From: Lucinisca nassula
Lineage: Eukaryota; Mollusca; Bivalvia; Lucinida; Lucinidae
Length of the DNA stretch: 64,000 nucleotides
Reading direction: 5' to 3'
Assembly: GCA_963580285.1 (NCBI GenBank)
Contig: OY757014.1
Coordinates: 13,034,725-13,098,724, forward strand
In this document: piece after piece, positions 43,475-55,545 of the stretch
Numbering within the stretch: the stretch's first letter is position 1
Layout: every line of letters begins with the position of its first letter
Notes under the pieces: generated by a model
Told to the model about the DNA's origin: nothing
The model's input: only the letters and a program-made list of their open reading frames with translations
Databases searched by the model: none
Translations under genes and position numbers: made by a program

Positions 43475-44570
43475 ACGTGTACGTATGTTGCATCCCTAAA
43501 CGTCCGACATCCCTAAGTGTCCGACAAAATTTTAATTTCTCGCAAAATTGTTGGAAACGGTGGGGAATGTTCAATTATGACATTTTAAGTGAAAATTTCG
43601 AAAAAAATTTTTTTGGAAATATTCGAAATTTAACTTCAATTTTTTCTTGTCAGACATTTCGGGGTGCCCCATGCATCCCTAAGTGTCCGCCATCCCTAAA
43701 TGTCCGACAACATGAAAATTGACTAAGAAAGCATTTTTATTGTTAATAATCAATCAATGATAAGTAAAAAGACAAATTTAACGTTAAACCTATGTTAAAA
43801 ATGTTCACCTTTGGAAATAAGCATTGCAATATATGGATCCGAATATACCGTCATCCTTAGATGTCCGCCAGCATGACAAAATCTTAGTTTCTCGGGAAGA
43901 TGTCCGAAATGGTGGGGAATGATCAATTGTGACATTTTAAGTGAAAACTTCGCTTTTTTCTCGAAAATATTCGAAATTTAACTTCATTTTTTTTTCTTGT
44001 CGGACACTTAGGGATGACCCATGCATCCCTAAGTGTCCGCCATCCCTAAATGTCCGACAACATGAAAATTGACTAAGAAAGCATTTTTATTGTTAATAAT
44101 CAATCAATGATAAATAAAAAGACAAATTCAACGTTAAACCTATGTTAAAAATGTTCACCTTTGGAAATAAGCATTGCAATATATGGATCCGAATATGTCC
44201 GCAATCTCTAGATGTCCACCAGCATGACAAGTAACTTGGAAAATAGTTCTTACCGCTAATAATGAATAATGATTTATAAAGAAAAAGGTGAAGTAATTAA
44301 ACCTATGCTAGAAAAGAATACCTTCGGAAATAAGCATCTTGATAAGGGATCCCAATATGGTCATCCCTAAGTGTCCGCCATCCCTAAATGTCCAACAACG
44401 TAAAAATTGGACGAGAACGCATGTTTTTTTTTGTTTATTAATTTTCAAATAATATTAAATAAAAAGACGTTAAATCCATGTAAAAAATTTTCACCTTCCT
44501 GAATAAGCATTAGAATATATGGATTCGAGTATGTCCGCAATCTCTAGAAGTCCGCCAGCATGACAAGTAA
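43475..44570. repeat. Left inverted-repeat arm with CCCTAAGTGTCCG subrepeats
   Basis: Outer unit, then two units of about 345 bp with the words GCATCCCTAAGTGTCCGCC, CATCCCTAAATGTCCGACAA and ATATATGGATCCGAATAT, then a more diverged unit to about 44570. Confidence 0.85.
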
Positions 44571-44639
44571 CTAAGATCTTTTTTTTTTTTCTTCTTTTTT
44601 TTTCGCTAATTATCAATTATGATTATAAAAAAATAGACA

Positions 44640-46055
44640 TAAGAGTGGTTGGCAAATCCCCCGACCAAAAGGCAATATTGCCTTCAGAAAATTTTTTCAC
44701 AAATAGAAAGCGCATTACACACATTCTCAACCATGTGAACAATTATGCCAAGTATTGTCAATAGATCTTGAAGGGTTTTGGAGTTATGGTGATCACGAGA
44801 TAGTCATAGTATTTTATTGGAAGGGGATATAACTCTAAAACCATGGTACCAAGAGTTGTGGTTCTTGCGCATGACACGCCATCTCAACCTTGTCTACAAT
44901 TATGCCAACTATCATAAATATACCTTGCAGGGTATAGGAGTTATGGCGATCACAAGATAGTCATTCTATTTTATTGAAAGGGAAGATAACTCAAAAACCA
45001 TTCGTACGCATGACACGCCGTCTCTACCCTGTGTACAAGTATGCCAAGTATCACCAATATATCTCAAAGGGTATTTAAGTTATGGCCATCACAAGATTGC
45101 GTATCACCTTTTCAGAAACTGAAAAACTAAGAAGCAAAATAGGATTGACCTCCTTTCGCATCCTCCGCGATAGAAGTCACCAACTGCACACTGATTGGCT
45201 GAATTAACTACAAACTACGAGAAAAGCAACAACCAAAACACCAACATATGACATCCCAACGCGACGAAATTAGGGGCAAGTAGTACATGGTACTACCAAA
45301 ATTATCCTTGTAGAGACCTGGGGGGTGGCGACACAGCATAGGCGTGCTCTCAAGGTGGTAGAGCACGGGTACTAGGACATTTTGCAATAGCCGAAATTGG
45401 CTGGTCTAATAGTAACCCTTCCTGACTCACTTTTGGCCGCCGTTCAAAATTCAAAATTACATGCATTATCACCCTTTAACAAGCACCGTGTCCAAAGGCG
45501 TTTTCTCTACCACGGCAGGGGTGGGGGTAGAGTCTTATGGAAGCCAAAACCGATAATGCATGAGAAGCTTTTTCCTCGGTCAGACAAGGGCTGTGTACTG
45601 ACACATTTTGCAGCCGGAATTGGCAACGTGTCACCACATTCTAGAGCCCGACCATTGGTCTGCATCTGCATTCAAAATTCGAACCCCGCCAGAGGACTGC
45701 CCATTTTACAGGACAAACGCTTAACATTGGGTGCGTTCTGTGCCTACATGCCATCTTGAGCGGGGGATGTGGGAGGTGGGATTGACCTACTTCTCACGTC
45801 CTTCGCGAAAGAAGTCACCTAACTCCCAATCGGCTAGCTGATAACTGTCAAGCAGACAGGAGTCAGCATATTGGCAGCCTAGGGAAAAGAGCAGTACCTA
45901 CAACTAATCCCAGATGGCGAACTGGGGGTAGCCCCTATGTGCCCATGGCGCCCGGTTACCTTAAAAACAAACGTCAGTCAGATTGCGTATACGGACGGAC
46001 GCCAGGCTGATCGCTTTATCCCCCGAACCTTTTCGGTCGAGGGATAAAGACAAAA
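44640..46055. repeat. Dispersed tandem-type repeat, no gene
   Basis: Three diverged units with ATTATGCCAAGTAT and GTTATGGCGATCACAAGAT (about 44700-45110). Ends GCTTTATCCCCCGAACC / GGTCGAGGGATAAAG at about 46012-46048, mirrored by CAAATCCCCCGACCAAAAGG at its start. The stretch 45120-45960 is inserted between and contains two related GAAGTCACC words. One open frame at 45397-45759 has no recognisable features. Confidence 0.6.
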
Positions 46056-46084
46056 ATATGTTATACCTGTGCTAAAAACTTTAC

Positions 46085-46373
46085 CTTAAATTACACAAAC
46101 GCCTACTTAAACATATTAAAAAATTTACCTGAAACAAAAAAAAAATGAAAAATTTCTGTTGAAAAAAAAAAGGATTTGTTTTTATTTCTGCTCTAAACAG
46201 ATGTCGCGGGCACTTGTTCGAATCGCCTCGCCGAGACTGTACTAACTAGTACCAACGATCTATGTCGTAGAGCAGGAGTTAAGAAAATAATGTATAACCC
46301 AGCGAACCCCACTTTTACTTTTTTAAATGTGGGATTTAAGGGTAAAAATTTTAGGCGTGTTTTATGTGATGGA
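46085..46373. mobile_element. MITE family A, diverged full copy
   Basis: Decayed hairpin at about 46200-46255; right end TTAGGCGTGTTTTATGTGATG. Confidence 0.7.
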
Positions 46374-46477
46374 AAATAAGCATCGTAATAGCGGGTCCCA
46401 ATTAATATGGTCACCCAAAATGTCTGCCAACCCAAAATGTCTGACAACATTAAAAAAAAAATGAGAAACATTTGTGA

Positions 46478-46660
46478 GATGCCAAGTTCTGCAACGGAAA
46501 ACCATGTGGTTTTTCTCCAGGTACTCCGGTTTTCACCAATCTCTGATTAACGATCGGCTCGATATGAGTGAAATAATCTTGAAAGGGCCGTAAACCCCCT
46601 CCCCCCACCCAAAAAAGTCAGTGCTCTTATCCACTAAGTCACGGCGACCCGTAACATAAT
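46478..46660. repeat. Dispersed relative of the satellite body with tRNA-like part
   Basis: TGCCAAGTTCTGCAACGG ... GATCGGCTCGATATGAGTG matches the body of the 38.8-42.5 kb array. Next to it, ATCCACTAAGTCACGGCG resembles the reverse complement of an A box. Confidence 0.7.
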
Positions 46661-47320
46661 GGATTAGTCATTGTTGAAAACATTCTACTCCGAAGTAATA
46701 TACAAAGTCCCGGTATAAGAGCCCGCACCAATTTGGATTGGACTCGGGTCGAACTCGGCGCCCGGTCTTTCGCCGATGTCTCTCTGCGTGGATTGTGGCC
46801 TTTGGTGTGTTCATACGGTCAGCGAGGACTCTGATCGGACTGCGCGAATGTGCAGGCTGATCTCAGTCTTCGCTGTTCGGCCAGGCCTTCTTTTGTTTTT
46901 GTCGTGCGCTTGCTCGTTTGGTACACAGAGGGCAGTAAATTGATCGCAATTCGCGGGCTGCCGGGGGGCGCGGGAAGTTTTCGCTTCCCGACGTATTAAG
47001 CCGTAGCATTGAATAGTTTGTTCTTTGCATAAAGGTCAGTCTCAGGTCATTTTGTTCGCGCTATACCTGTACACTATCCTTGTATTCTGCCTTGTGTTTC
47101 GTTTCGACAAGACAGAGTCGCGGGATTGTGTGCATGTCTAACAGCTTAAATGATTGGTGTTGCAAGTGGCCTTCTTTGCTTAATAAGGCCAGGTTGCACT
47201 AGCCAATTACAGTACTCTGTATGCAATTATTATGAAAAAGTTAGTAACATAAGAATAACTAGATTGTACATATATAAAGTAACTCTTATATTTAAAAATG
47301 TATTAATGCCTAGATGCCGC
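46661..47320. other. No gene recognised
   Basis: GC-richer stretch 46730-47000 with a TTTGTCGTGCGCTTGCTC word related to the MITE at 52085-52283. Nothing coding supported. Confidence 0.45.
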
Positions 47321-47324
47321 ATCT

Positions 47325-47405
47325 GGAAAATTGGCAAACAGTGCGGACCCAGATCAGACACCACAAAACGCGGCGTCTAATCTGGATCTACACTGTTTAC
47401 TCAAA
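47325..47405. mobile_element. MITE family D
   Basis: GGCAAACAGTGCGGACCCAG / CTGGATCTACACTGTTTAC around ACACCACAAAACGCGGCGT. Confidence 0.75.
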
Positions 47406-47499
47406 TAAAGATTATTGAACAACGTATGTCGAACAAAACGAAACTGGTACCCCTACAATTGAAAATGGACGACTCCGGGATTAAAAGACCTGGTAAAGT

Positions 47500-47556
<57 letters not shown>
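47500..47556. repeat. (GA)n microsatellite
   Basis: About 25 GA units then a G run. Confidence 0.95.
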
Positions 47557-47562
<6 letters not shown>

Positions 47563-47813
47563 CTCTGAAAGTAATAATTCATATTTCACTATTATTCTGT
47601 TTATATTTCACTCACCGCTTTATGTTAAATTAATCCATTCATTTTTATTGATGGGTGTCGATGATACACCTAAACAGATGTCAAACTGAAATTTGCTCGT
47701 GCAGAGCATGCTTTGTTACAGTCCGCTACATGCGACCTAGATATTTTTCACATGTTTTCTACGTCACACGGTTTTATGAATGGAAATAGTTTACCGTTTA
47801 CCTATGTGCATAA

Positions 47814-47856
<43 letters not shown>
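47814..47856. repeat. (ATT)n microsatellite
   Basis: About 14 units, directly abutting a family A MITE. Confidence 0.95.
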
Positions 47857-47857
<1 letters not shown>

Positions 47858-48122
47858 TTACGGTAACACACCTATACAAGTACATGGTAATTGTATCCGC
47901 CCCTCCCCACTTAAAAAGAAATATTTTAATCAGGTTGGAATATGGATTGTGGGTGGGTACACGTAGGACCCGCCTCATCGAGGTTTTGACGATTGCTCTG
48001 TTCAGGTCTGTATATAACGGGTGCACATGGTCTGGTCTAGAGCGGGAATAGGATAATATTTCCAGATTTTCTTCAAAAAAGTTTTAAGGGGTTAAACTTG
48101 TATAGGCGTGTGTTCGTGATGA
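47857..48122. mobile_element. MITE family A, diverged
   Basis: Left CATTACGGTAACACACCTAT, right TATAGGCGTGTGTTCGTGATG; the hairpin is largely lost. Confidence 0.75.
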
Positions 48123-48640
48123 GTTAAGTGATCAGTACTTCATTTATTTCTCGAAAACATTTTCAGACCACCAACGTAACAAATTATGATGACCACTACT
48201 TTAGCATCCATACTTGTCATATAAAGTAGAAAACTGCGGGCATTCGACGTCTGGTCGGCGTCGCATTGGCGTCGATGCAACATCTTGTATCGACGCTGTT
48301 TCGACGTTGGCTAGGCGCTAGATGTCTTCCCGGATTTGATATTTTCTAACATACCTGTCAATGTATGTAGCCTGAAAACTTGTATTGTGAGTGACAATTT
48401 ATTATTTATGTTGACCCATCCTGTAATTCACTTTCATGCTATTCTTCACTTAATTATTTGTATGTATATCACGATGAGCTGTATATGCTTAAGTGAATAA
48501 AATTTGAATTGAATGGAATATAATAGATTGTAATCAACAGCTGCTGTCCATATAATTTTCAAACAGAGGCTTTCCAAAATTTTAGATGAATTATGTTATG
48601 AAACATGTTTTATTATTATTTATTTAATTAACATTTAAAT
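48123..48640 (+). repeat. Spacer with probable LINE 3' tail
   Basis: About 48380-48535 ends AATAAAATTTGAATTGAATG, a poly-A-signal plus short-repeat tail typical of 5'-truncated LINEs. The rest is unassigned; CGTCTGGTCGGCGTCGCATT near 48250 forms imperfect GTCGATGC/GCGTCGA words. Confidence 0.5.
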
Positions 48641-48850
48641 AGAAAAATATCAAGTTTAGTATATTAGAAAACATAGATTGTGGGTACTCGTTAGAACGGC
48701 ATTGAATTACCACAATCTGTGTTTGGAGCTTAAAAGAAGTAAAATATCATTATAAGTATTACTGATTCAACATTTTTTTTTAGTTTTTGTTTGGGGGGGG
48801 GGGGGGGTAAAGATTCCAATAAAATTGTATAGGCATGTTTTCGTTACAAG
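48641..48850. mobile_element. MITE family A, partial
   Basis: Half hairpin (TGTGGGTACTCGTTAGAACG) and right end TATAGGCATGTTTTCGTTAC. Confidence 0.65.
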
Positions 48851-49637
48851 AAGAAGAAAAAAAATTGGAGTTTTTTTATTTAATTTTATCAGAATATATC
48901 CCCTTTTCTGTCATGCTGATTTATCCGTTGTTGTTTTTTTTTTTTTTCATTTAAAATTAATTTAAAATTTATTTATTTATTTATTTATTTATTTTGATAA
49001 GAAGCAGAAAGAGGGGCTTCACATACTGTCATTTGATAATTTTTCGTCAGATTTAAAGTCTAATTTATTTATTAATTATATTAAAACTAAACATGCTATA
49101 TTTTCAAACTTTTTTAGTATGTTTGTATTTTGTTACTTGGGAATTTGAAAAAAGAAAAGGAAGAAATTAATCATGACACAATTGTTCAGTTGGCCTACTG
49201 AAATCATTTAGGGAGTGTGTCTGCTGTTACAGAAGTGAGGAAACAAGGTAGCTTCAAACAGATAAGAGCTGTCAATCACTCATACCAAACACCGTGATGT
49301 CACAGTAGCTTTCAATTTACAGCCAATCAGATAAATTGTCTTCTATAAGACCTAAGCAGAAATTCGATTTTCCATAACACATTTTACACAATACGAAGTT
49401 ATTCTGAATCTGAACTACCGCTGCATTTGACCCATAAACTGATAGCGGACCCATGCTAGCGGATTCATTTTTTGGGCGTTTTATGATCTCACTAATTTGG
49501 TATCAACCTTTTTTGTCGTTCAAATAGTTTACGCGACTATATAAAATATATGTGTATCATAATTTTAATGCTGATGAATACGGGCATACGACTTTAAACC
49601 AGTTTTGGTCCAACCAAGGTACTGAGTCAAGTTTGAC
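48851..49637. other. No gene recognised
   Basis: AT-rich, with an (ATTT)n run at 48970-48995. No supported feature. Confidence 0.5.
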
Positions 49638-49812
49638 ATCACGCCTATTCAATCATATGCGTAAGATCCCCCACCCCTAAAAATCGAAAAAAAAAAAAAA
49701 AAGATTATAACCCAAAGCATGGATTGTGGGTATCCGTTAGAACCCGCGTCAGGGGTACGGCTATAACGGATATCCACGAACTTCTTTTTTGTGAAGAGGT
49801 AAGAAAACTAAT
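49638..49812. mobile_element. MITE family A, diverged
   Basis: Hairpin TGGGTATCCGTTAGAACCCG / GGGTACGGCTATAACGGATA; outer ends only weakly kept. Confidence 0.6.
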
Positions 49813-50035
49813 TTATCATATGGCGTCGCGTCTGAGAGTGTAATAACGTCATGCAATAAATTCCGTAAATCCACTAATGGATTAAATATGCTAATTAGTT
49901 AGATACGCCCATAACGATACACGTACAACGTCCTTAACGACGTCGCGTTTACTTACTGCGGAAATATTGACATTTTTGCATACAGATTTTGAATAAAGTA
50001 CGTTTTATAAGTCATATGATATATAGACTCTTGAG

Positions 50036-50235
50036 ACGGGCCTCCGTGGCCGAGTGGATAAGAGAGCTGACTCTTAGTCATTAGGTCTCTCACCGCCCTA
50101 GGTTCGAGCATCGTTCGGGTCACGAGTGACGGAAGGTCAGGTGGTGTTTCCCGGATACTCCGGTTTTTCGCCCACCTCTGATTAACGATCGGCTCGATAT
50201 GAGTGAAATAATCTTGAAAGGGCCGTAAAATCCAA
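50036..50235 (+). mobile_element. tRNA-derived SINE S3, parent of the satellite body
   Basis: A box GTGGCCGAGTGGATAAGAG and B box CTAGGTTCGAGCATC, then a body CGGAAGGTCAGGTGG ... GATCGGCTCGATATGAGTG ... GAAAGGGCCGTAAAATCC. The body matches the repeated unit of the array at 38.8-42.5 kb. Confidence 0.8.
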
Positions 50236-50535
50236 AACCGAAAATAAATTTAATCTTGCATTCGTGATCGTGTATTGTTGAATTTATTAGGCTCGTTGCG
50301 GGGAAAGGCATAAAATGCTCGGCAAAGCCTCGCATGTTTTACTTGTTCCTAAACTCGTTTGATAAATTCAGTAATACATGAGCACTCGTTAGATTCTCTA
50401 TGTATGCCACATGGAACTCCAGTGATAAATTATAGGTTTCACGTTTTAATTTGACTTTTCAAATTAATAATATTTGATTATTAATGATAAAATTACTTTA
50501 TCAGCCGTTTTTCATGTTAACGGCCACTTAGGTGT
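50236..50535. other. No gene recognised
   Basis: AT-rich spacer before the right inverted-repeat arm. Confidence 0.5.
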
Positions 50536-51753
50536 ATATCAATCAAGATGCATATGTCCGAAGGTATTCTTTTTTAGCATAGGTTTAATTACTTCACCTT
50601 TTTCTTTACAAATCATTATTCATTATTAGCGGTAAGAACTATTTTCCAAGTTACTTGTCATGCTGGTGGACATCTAGAGATTGCGGACATATTCGGATCC
50701 ATATATTGCAATGCTTATTTCCAAAGGTGAACATTTTTAACATAGGTTTAACGTTAAATTTGTCTTTTTATTTATCATTGATTGATTATTAACAATAAAA
50801 ACGCTTTCTTAGTCAATTTTCATGTTGTCGGACATTTAGGGATGGCGGACACTTAGGGATGCATGGGTCATCCCTAAGTGTCCGACAAAAAACAAATGAA
50901 GTTAAATTTCGAATATTTTCGAGAAAAAAAGCTAAGTTTTCACTTAAAATGTCACAATTGATCATTCTCCATCGTTTCGGACATCTTCCAGAGAAAATAA
51001 GATCTTGTCATGCTGGCGGACATCTAAGGATGACGGTATATTCGGATCCATATATTGCAATGCTTATTTCCAAAGGTGAACATTTTTAACATAGGTTTAA
51101 CGTTAAATTTGTCTTTTTATTTATCATTGATTGATTATTAACAATAAAAACGCTTTCTTAGTCAATTTTCATGTTGTCGGACATTTAGGGATGGCGGACA
51201 CTTAGGGATGCATGGGTCATCCCTAAGTGTCCGACAAGAAACAAATGAAGTTAAATTTCGAATATTTTCGAGAAAAAAGCGAAGTTTTCACTTAAAATGT
51301 CACAATTGATCATTCTCCATCGTTTCGGACATCTTCCAGAGAAAATAAGATCTTGTCATGCTGGCGGACATCTAAGGATGACGGTATATTCGGATCCATA
51401 TATTGCAATGCTTATTTCCAAAGGTGAACATTTTTAACATAGGTTTAACGTTAAATTTGTCTTTTTATTTATCATTGATTGATTATTAACAATAAAAGTG
51501 CTTTCTTAGTCAATTTTCATGTCGGACATTTAGGGATGGCGGACACTTAGGGATGTATGGGGCACCCCGAAATGTCCGACAAGAAAAAAATTGAAGTTAA
51601 ATTTCGAATATTTCCAAAAAAAATTTTTTTCGAAATTTTCCCTTAAAATGTCATAATTGAACATTCCCCACCGTTTCCAACAATTTTGCGAGAAATTAAA
51701 ATTTTGTCGGACACTTAGGGATGTCGGACGTTTAGGGATGCAACATACGTACA
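50536..51753. repeat. Right inverted-repeat arm
   Basis: Reverse complement of 43475-44345 with one more internal unit (three against two). The units at 50690-51035 and 51035-51385 are almost identical. Confidence 0.88.
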
Positions 51754-52083
51754 GTGTGATCAAAATGTACGCTGTGCACCATACTGTCCGTTCAACCAAA
51801 GTTTCTTCATCCAGACTGGGGCAGAGTATACGGGCTGATTTTGAGTTCTTGCTGTGCGCAGTGGGGGCGGGGAGGGGTGACTTGGGGACGAGAAGGTGTC
51901 ATGTATCGTACGTCACTGGGGAGTCCGACTAATACTGGTTTACAGTTGGGAAAGGCTTGCTGTCCTTGCAGCAGGTAAGGGTAGAGGGGAATTGTTGCAT
52001 TTTCTTATGTTTCTACTCTTCTATTCACTTTCCTCTTTCTCTCATGTCCTTCACCTTCATCTCCCCTCTTGAGTATTTTATAA
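51754..52083. other. No gene recognised
   Basis: G-rich stretch near 51860-51900; nothing supported. Confidence 0.45.
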
Positions 52084-52283
52084 GAGCCAGCGCATGACAA
52101 AACCTACAATAAGACATGTGCGCCAATCGAAGACTCAGATCAGCCTGCGCATCCATATAGTCTATCCAGAGACTTCTCTTGCTGCTTGAAGGAGCATTGG
52201 GCCCTTAGCTATCCTTAGAGCGCACAACGAAGACTCTGATCAAACTGCGCGGATTGTAGGTTTTGTCGTGCGCTGGCTCATAT
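52084..52283. mobile_element. MITE with ends GAGCCAGCGCATGACAAAAC
   Basis: Inverted ends GAGCCAGCGCATGACAAAAC and GTTTTGTCGTGCGCTGGCTC, about 195 bp. Related words at 21768-22010 and 46895-46920. Confidence 0.82.
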
Positions 52284-52469
52284 GTTTTCTCCCTTTCTCT
52301 GGGAGACTACACAAAATGATCTACAAGTGTTGACGTGTCGTTTGAACCAAACACAATCAATCAATCGTTGTGCACAATACCGCCCGTTTTATACAGACAG
52401 GTTTGAGTCGGTGTACCAGCTGAACAGAGTATTCGCTGAGAGCACGTCCGAGGAAAAGTCTCCATTACA

Positions 52470-52800
52470 CCATCCTATTCAAATACATTGAAAATTTTAC
52501 CATCAAAAATGCAAATATTCAAATAAAAGATAATTCTGCTCAAAACATTGATTTAATATGGTGACTCGTTAGAACCGCCCCGCACAATCTATGTTTTTGA
52601 GTAAAAATAAGAAAAATAATGTATACCGCTGTATACAAAACTTTTACAACATTTTATATAAGTGTAAGTGCAATGTCCCCAACACGGACAGTGTGCGCCC
52701 ACGAAGGACTGTTCCGGACAAGGTCATGGTGTTGCGTGTTGCAATTATATAATGTAGAGGTTCAAGGAGGTCAAAATTATATAGCCGTGTTTTCGTGATG
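52470..52800. mobile_element. MITE family A with a 100-bp insert
   Basis: Shortened hairpin near 52565; about 52655-52745 is foreign sequence inside the right half. Right end TATAGCCGTGTTTTCGTGATG. Confidence 0.7.
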
Positions 52801-53090
52801 ATGCCCAGTGCGGAGAGCGGAAGGTGTACAGACAAACGTCAATGAATCGAACTCTTGGTGGCTCGTATACCATGGATGATTCAAACTCGTTCTGGAGTCC
52901 CTAGGGTTATTATATTCTGCAGAGTGCAAAAGAAACAAGATTTCAGAAACTTATCTGTGGAATTGTCACATAGATTGGCTAAAACCATTAACCCCTTATC
53001 CTGCTGAATAAATTAATTTAGCCACACCAATTTCTGACTATGCACCAATTAGACTACTAGATATAATGTATTCATTCAACTCACAATTTG
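52801..53090. other. No gene recognised
   Basis: Unassigned; possible first part of the host-gene 5' region but no exon boundary is convincing. Confidence 0.4.
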
Positions 53091-53094
53091 TTTG

Positions 53095-53165
53095 ACAAAC
53101 AGTGTTAATCCAGATCAGATGGCTTCTTCAGAAGCCATCTGATCTGGATCTACACTGTTTTCAAA
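53095..53165. mobile_element. MITE family D
   Basis: Near-perfect arms TCCAGATCAGATGGCTTCT / AGAAGCCATCTGATCTGGA. Confidence 0.85.
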
Positions 53166-53231
53166 GGTAGGGTTTTTGCGTTCGGCAGAATAATGGTTAG
53201 TACCTTTGTAAGCTTAAACTCAGCTGTTTAT

Positions 53232-53474
53232 CATATGGGCCCCGTCAAGCGATTTTGGTACTTATCGCCTATGCGAGCAGCGAAGGTTCAGGCGAGCCTG
53301 CGCATCCGCGCAGTCTCGCCAGAACCTTCGCTGCTCGCTCATACAGTGAATCAAGAGGAACCTCCAGACAGTAAGCCATATCCCTGGCCCCTTTGAATGG
53401 CTGGGCATGCGCAGTTAAAATTTGTCATGACGGAATGCTCGAAGACACAAATTCGCTTGGCGGGGCTCATATAG
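53232..53474 (+). mobile_element. MITE family B, full copy
   Basis: Ends ATATGGGCCCCGTCAAGCGA and CGCTTGGCGGGGCTCATAT. Confidence 0.88.
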
Positions 53475-53619
53475 CATTAAGGCCAAATAGTTCACTCTTC
53501 CTATCAAAACAAACAGGAAGGACAACGCCATTGAAGTGACCAATTGCCAGATGGTCATATTCTCATACTAATGCCTAATATTATTACTTACCACTACATT
53601 TAATTTCGTTGTTTGACAG

Positions 53620-53756
53620 CAACTATGAATGCCTTTTATTCCCAATGTTTTATCAAACTTTTAAGCATCTTGCTTTGTTATGGAAAAGTGAAAGCCGGTG
53701 ACGATGGTGGGTTTACAATTATTGAAACACGGATGCCTTTGATTGAAACGAAGAAG
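53620..53756 (+). CDS. Exon of an unidentified host gene: start codon and signal peptide
   Basis: An exon between a splice acceptor (TTGTTTGACAG, ending 53619) and a strong donor (AAG|GTAAGT at 53757). ATG at 53625. It encodes 44 residues, beginning MNAFYSQCFIKLLSILLCYG, a typical hydrophobic signal peptide, then GDDGGFTIIETRMPLIETKK. The product is therefore probably secreted or membrane-bound. The reading frame ends in phase 0 and joins in frame to the next good exon at 55488. I do not recognise the family. Supporting this as a real gene: splice sites, signal peptide, and absence of any repeat match elsewhere in the window. Confidence 0.6.
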
Positions 53757-54199
53757 GTAAGTTTTCATAAATTTAAAAAAAAAATATCTGTACAGTAAAT
53801 GGCAATATTGTCGACAGCGCTTTTCCGGCAGTTTTGCTTCCGAATTGATAGAATTAAAGTGAAACGCCAGACTCAAACCACAGTAGCTCGTTACCATCCC
53901 TGAGTCGAACCAGGCCCCGGGTTTATAAAACATTTTTCATGCTCAACTCAGCTGAACATGAAATTTGTAATCTTCATAACTATTAATAATACAAAAAAAT
54001 CTGGCCAATTTTCTGCTCAGATCAACACAGATTGCCATTTATCCTGCTCATAAATTTTAAAATGACAACAAATGTTGGCATTAAAAAACATGAAAAAAGT
54101 TTAATTACCTCTGGATCTGTTCTTTGGTTCCTATGAAGTACTTCTCATAGCTCAAGATTAAAAATACCGAGGGATAATTCAGGGCAATTTTCTTTATTT

Positions 54200-54292
54200 A
54201 TCTTGAAATTATATGTTATGCACACTCATTAGAATTGCGCCGATGAGGCTATTCTAATGAGTACACAAAACATACCTTAATTTATAGACCAT
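54200..54292. repeat. Hairpin remnant
   Basis: ATGTTATGCACACTCATTAG / CTAATGAGTACACAAAACAT around GCGCCGATGAGGC: a diverged family A-like hairpin. Confidence 0.55.
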
Positions 54293-54486
54293 TAAAAAGG
54301 TATAGCTAAATTATTGCGCCTGTGTCTCCTGGTCTGAGTAAGACCTCAGTGGTTCGAACCATCTCTGTTTCGAATAATTTATGTTTATGTGTTCGAGCTA
54401 TTGAGGTTCCATTGTACCTTACTGATTAAGAGGCCCGGCATTGAAAGCTTACTGTTAGTAAGAATGAACTGCGTCTTCTTGGGGTC

Positions 54487-54768
54487 ACATCACGAAAACA
54501 TGCCTTTATAATTTGACCCCCTTGAACCCCACTTTTATATAGTAAAACTAGGGTTTCTGGGGGTATACCTTATTTTTCTTATTTCTGCTCTAAAATATAG
54601 ATTGTGGGTACTCGTTAGAACCGCCTCGATGAGGCGGTTCTAACGAGTGCCCACAATCTATATTTGGAGCAGAAATAAGAAAAATATCACAATTTTTCAA
54701 CATAAAATTTTCATTTTTTTCGGCAATAAAGGTGGCAATGTATTTGTATAGGCGTGTTTGCGTAATGA
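54487..54768. mobile_element. MITE family A, full copy in an intron
   Basis: Perfect hairpin GTACTCGTTAGAACCGCCTC / GAGGCGGTTCTAACGAGTGC at about 54607-54652; ends CACGAAAACATGCCTTTATA and TATAGGCGTGTTTGCGTAAT. Confidence 0.88.
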
Positions 54769-55039
54769 TAAAACCTTTTTCTTGCCCAACTGTGTTGAGC
54801 ATGAAATGCTCTTAAATATCAAAATACAAAAAATGCACTATTTCCCCATTCAGATCAGTAGAAAATAAACATTTATTCTGTCATAAATTTGCATTTTAAA
54901 ATTTCTGAAAAGGTCAAGTGTCATGGTCAAGTGAGTTGGGTGTGATAGAAGTTTTGTAATCTCGGGCCCAGGTAACACATTTTTAAGGTTTGTATAAATC
55001 GATACTCTTTCGGGGGAGGCGCTTCGGGTAATACATCTG

Positions 55040-55145
55040 GTGAACAAGTCCGCGTAATGAATACCCCTGTAAACCTCACTTTCTATGGAAAAAAGGGTAC
55101 AGGGGTGTACATTATTATCCTATTAGGCGTTTCCAATGAGCACAT
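55040..55145. mobile_element. MITE family A, internally deleted
   Basis: TGAATACCCCTGTAAACC ... GGGTACAGGGGTGTACATTA; ends partly lost. Confidence 0.5.
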
Positions 55146-55487
55146 AGAATCTATATTTGGACTACCAAATAAGAAAGAAGAATACTGAAATTTTCATCTG
55201 AACAATGCTACTACGAGAGTTATGAAAAATGCTATTTGAGCACACGGCTGTGGCCTCGTAATTCTGTTTCAGGTGTGTGTGTGTGATGGTGGGCGGTGGT
55301 GTTGTCCGTATCGGTAATAATGGTAGTTATGTCCTTTCCCCTTAGTTAGAATAATATCATTGGTCTGAAATCAAATTTTACGAAGGAATTCTAAATAATA
55401 CTTTGAAAAATTTCATTCGTGTTAATAGTGAGGTAATTTCATTTTCATATCACATTCGAAGGAACCCTTGTCTTTTCTCTGTTACAG

Positions 55488-55545
55488 GCAGGGGAGTATG
55501 TGTGTTTTGCTAGAAAGCTAGACGAAATTGACGAAGCTTACATTG
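55488..55545 (+). CDS. Second exon of the same host gene (58 nt)
   Basis: Acceptor with a good pyrimidine tract (CTTGTCTTTTCTCTGTTACAG) and donor ATTG|GTGAG. In phase with the exon at 53620-53756 it adds AGEYVCFARKLDEIDEAYI and ends in phase 1. It is acidic, with a single Cys. No family recognised. Confidence 0.6.

Larger units (their letters stand above)
43475..51753. mobile_element. Possible 8.3-kb element bounded by long inverted repeats
   Basis: Left arm 43475-44345 and right arm 50540-51753 are inverted copies with the same outer end TGTACGTATGTTGCATCCCT. No transposase gene is visible in the 6-kb interior and no clear target-site duplication is seen, so this could equally be two independent insertions in opposite orientation. 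Confidence 0.45.

Noticed and set aside
45397..45759. A 120-codon open frame in the interior of the inverted-repeat region.
   Set aside because: No recognisable domain, lies in dispersed repeat, no splice or start context; kept only as part of the repeat description.
50036..50125. A functional tRNA gene (A and B boxes present).
   Set aside because: The cloverleaf is imperfect and the sequence continues into a repeated SINE body, so it is a tRNA-derived SINE head.
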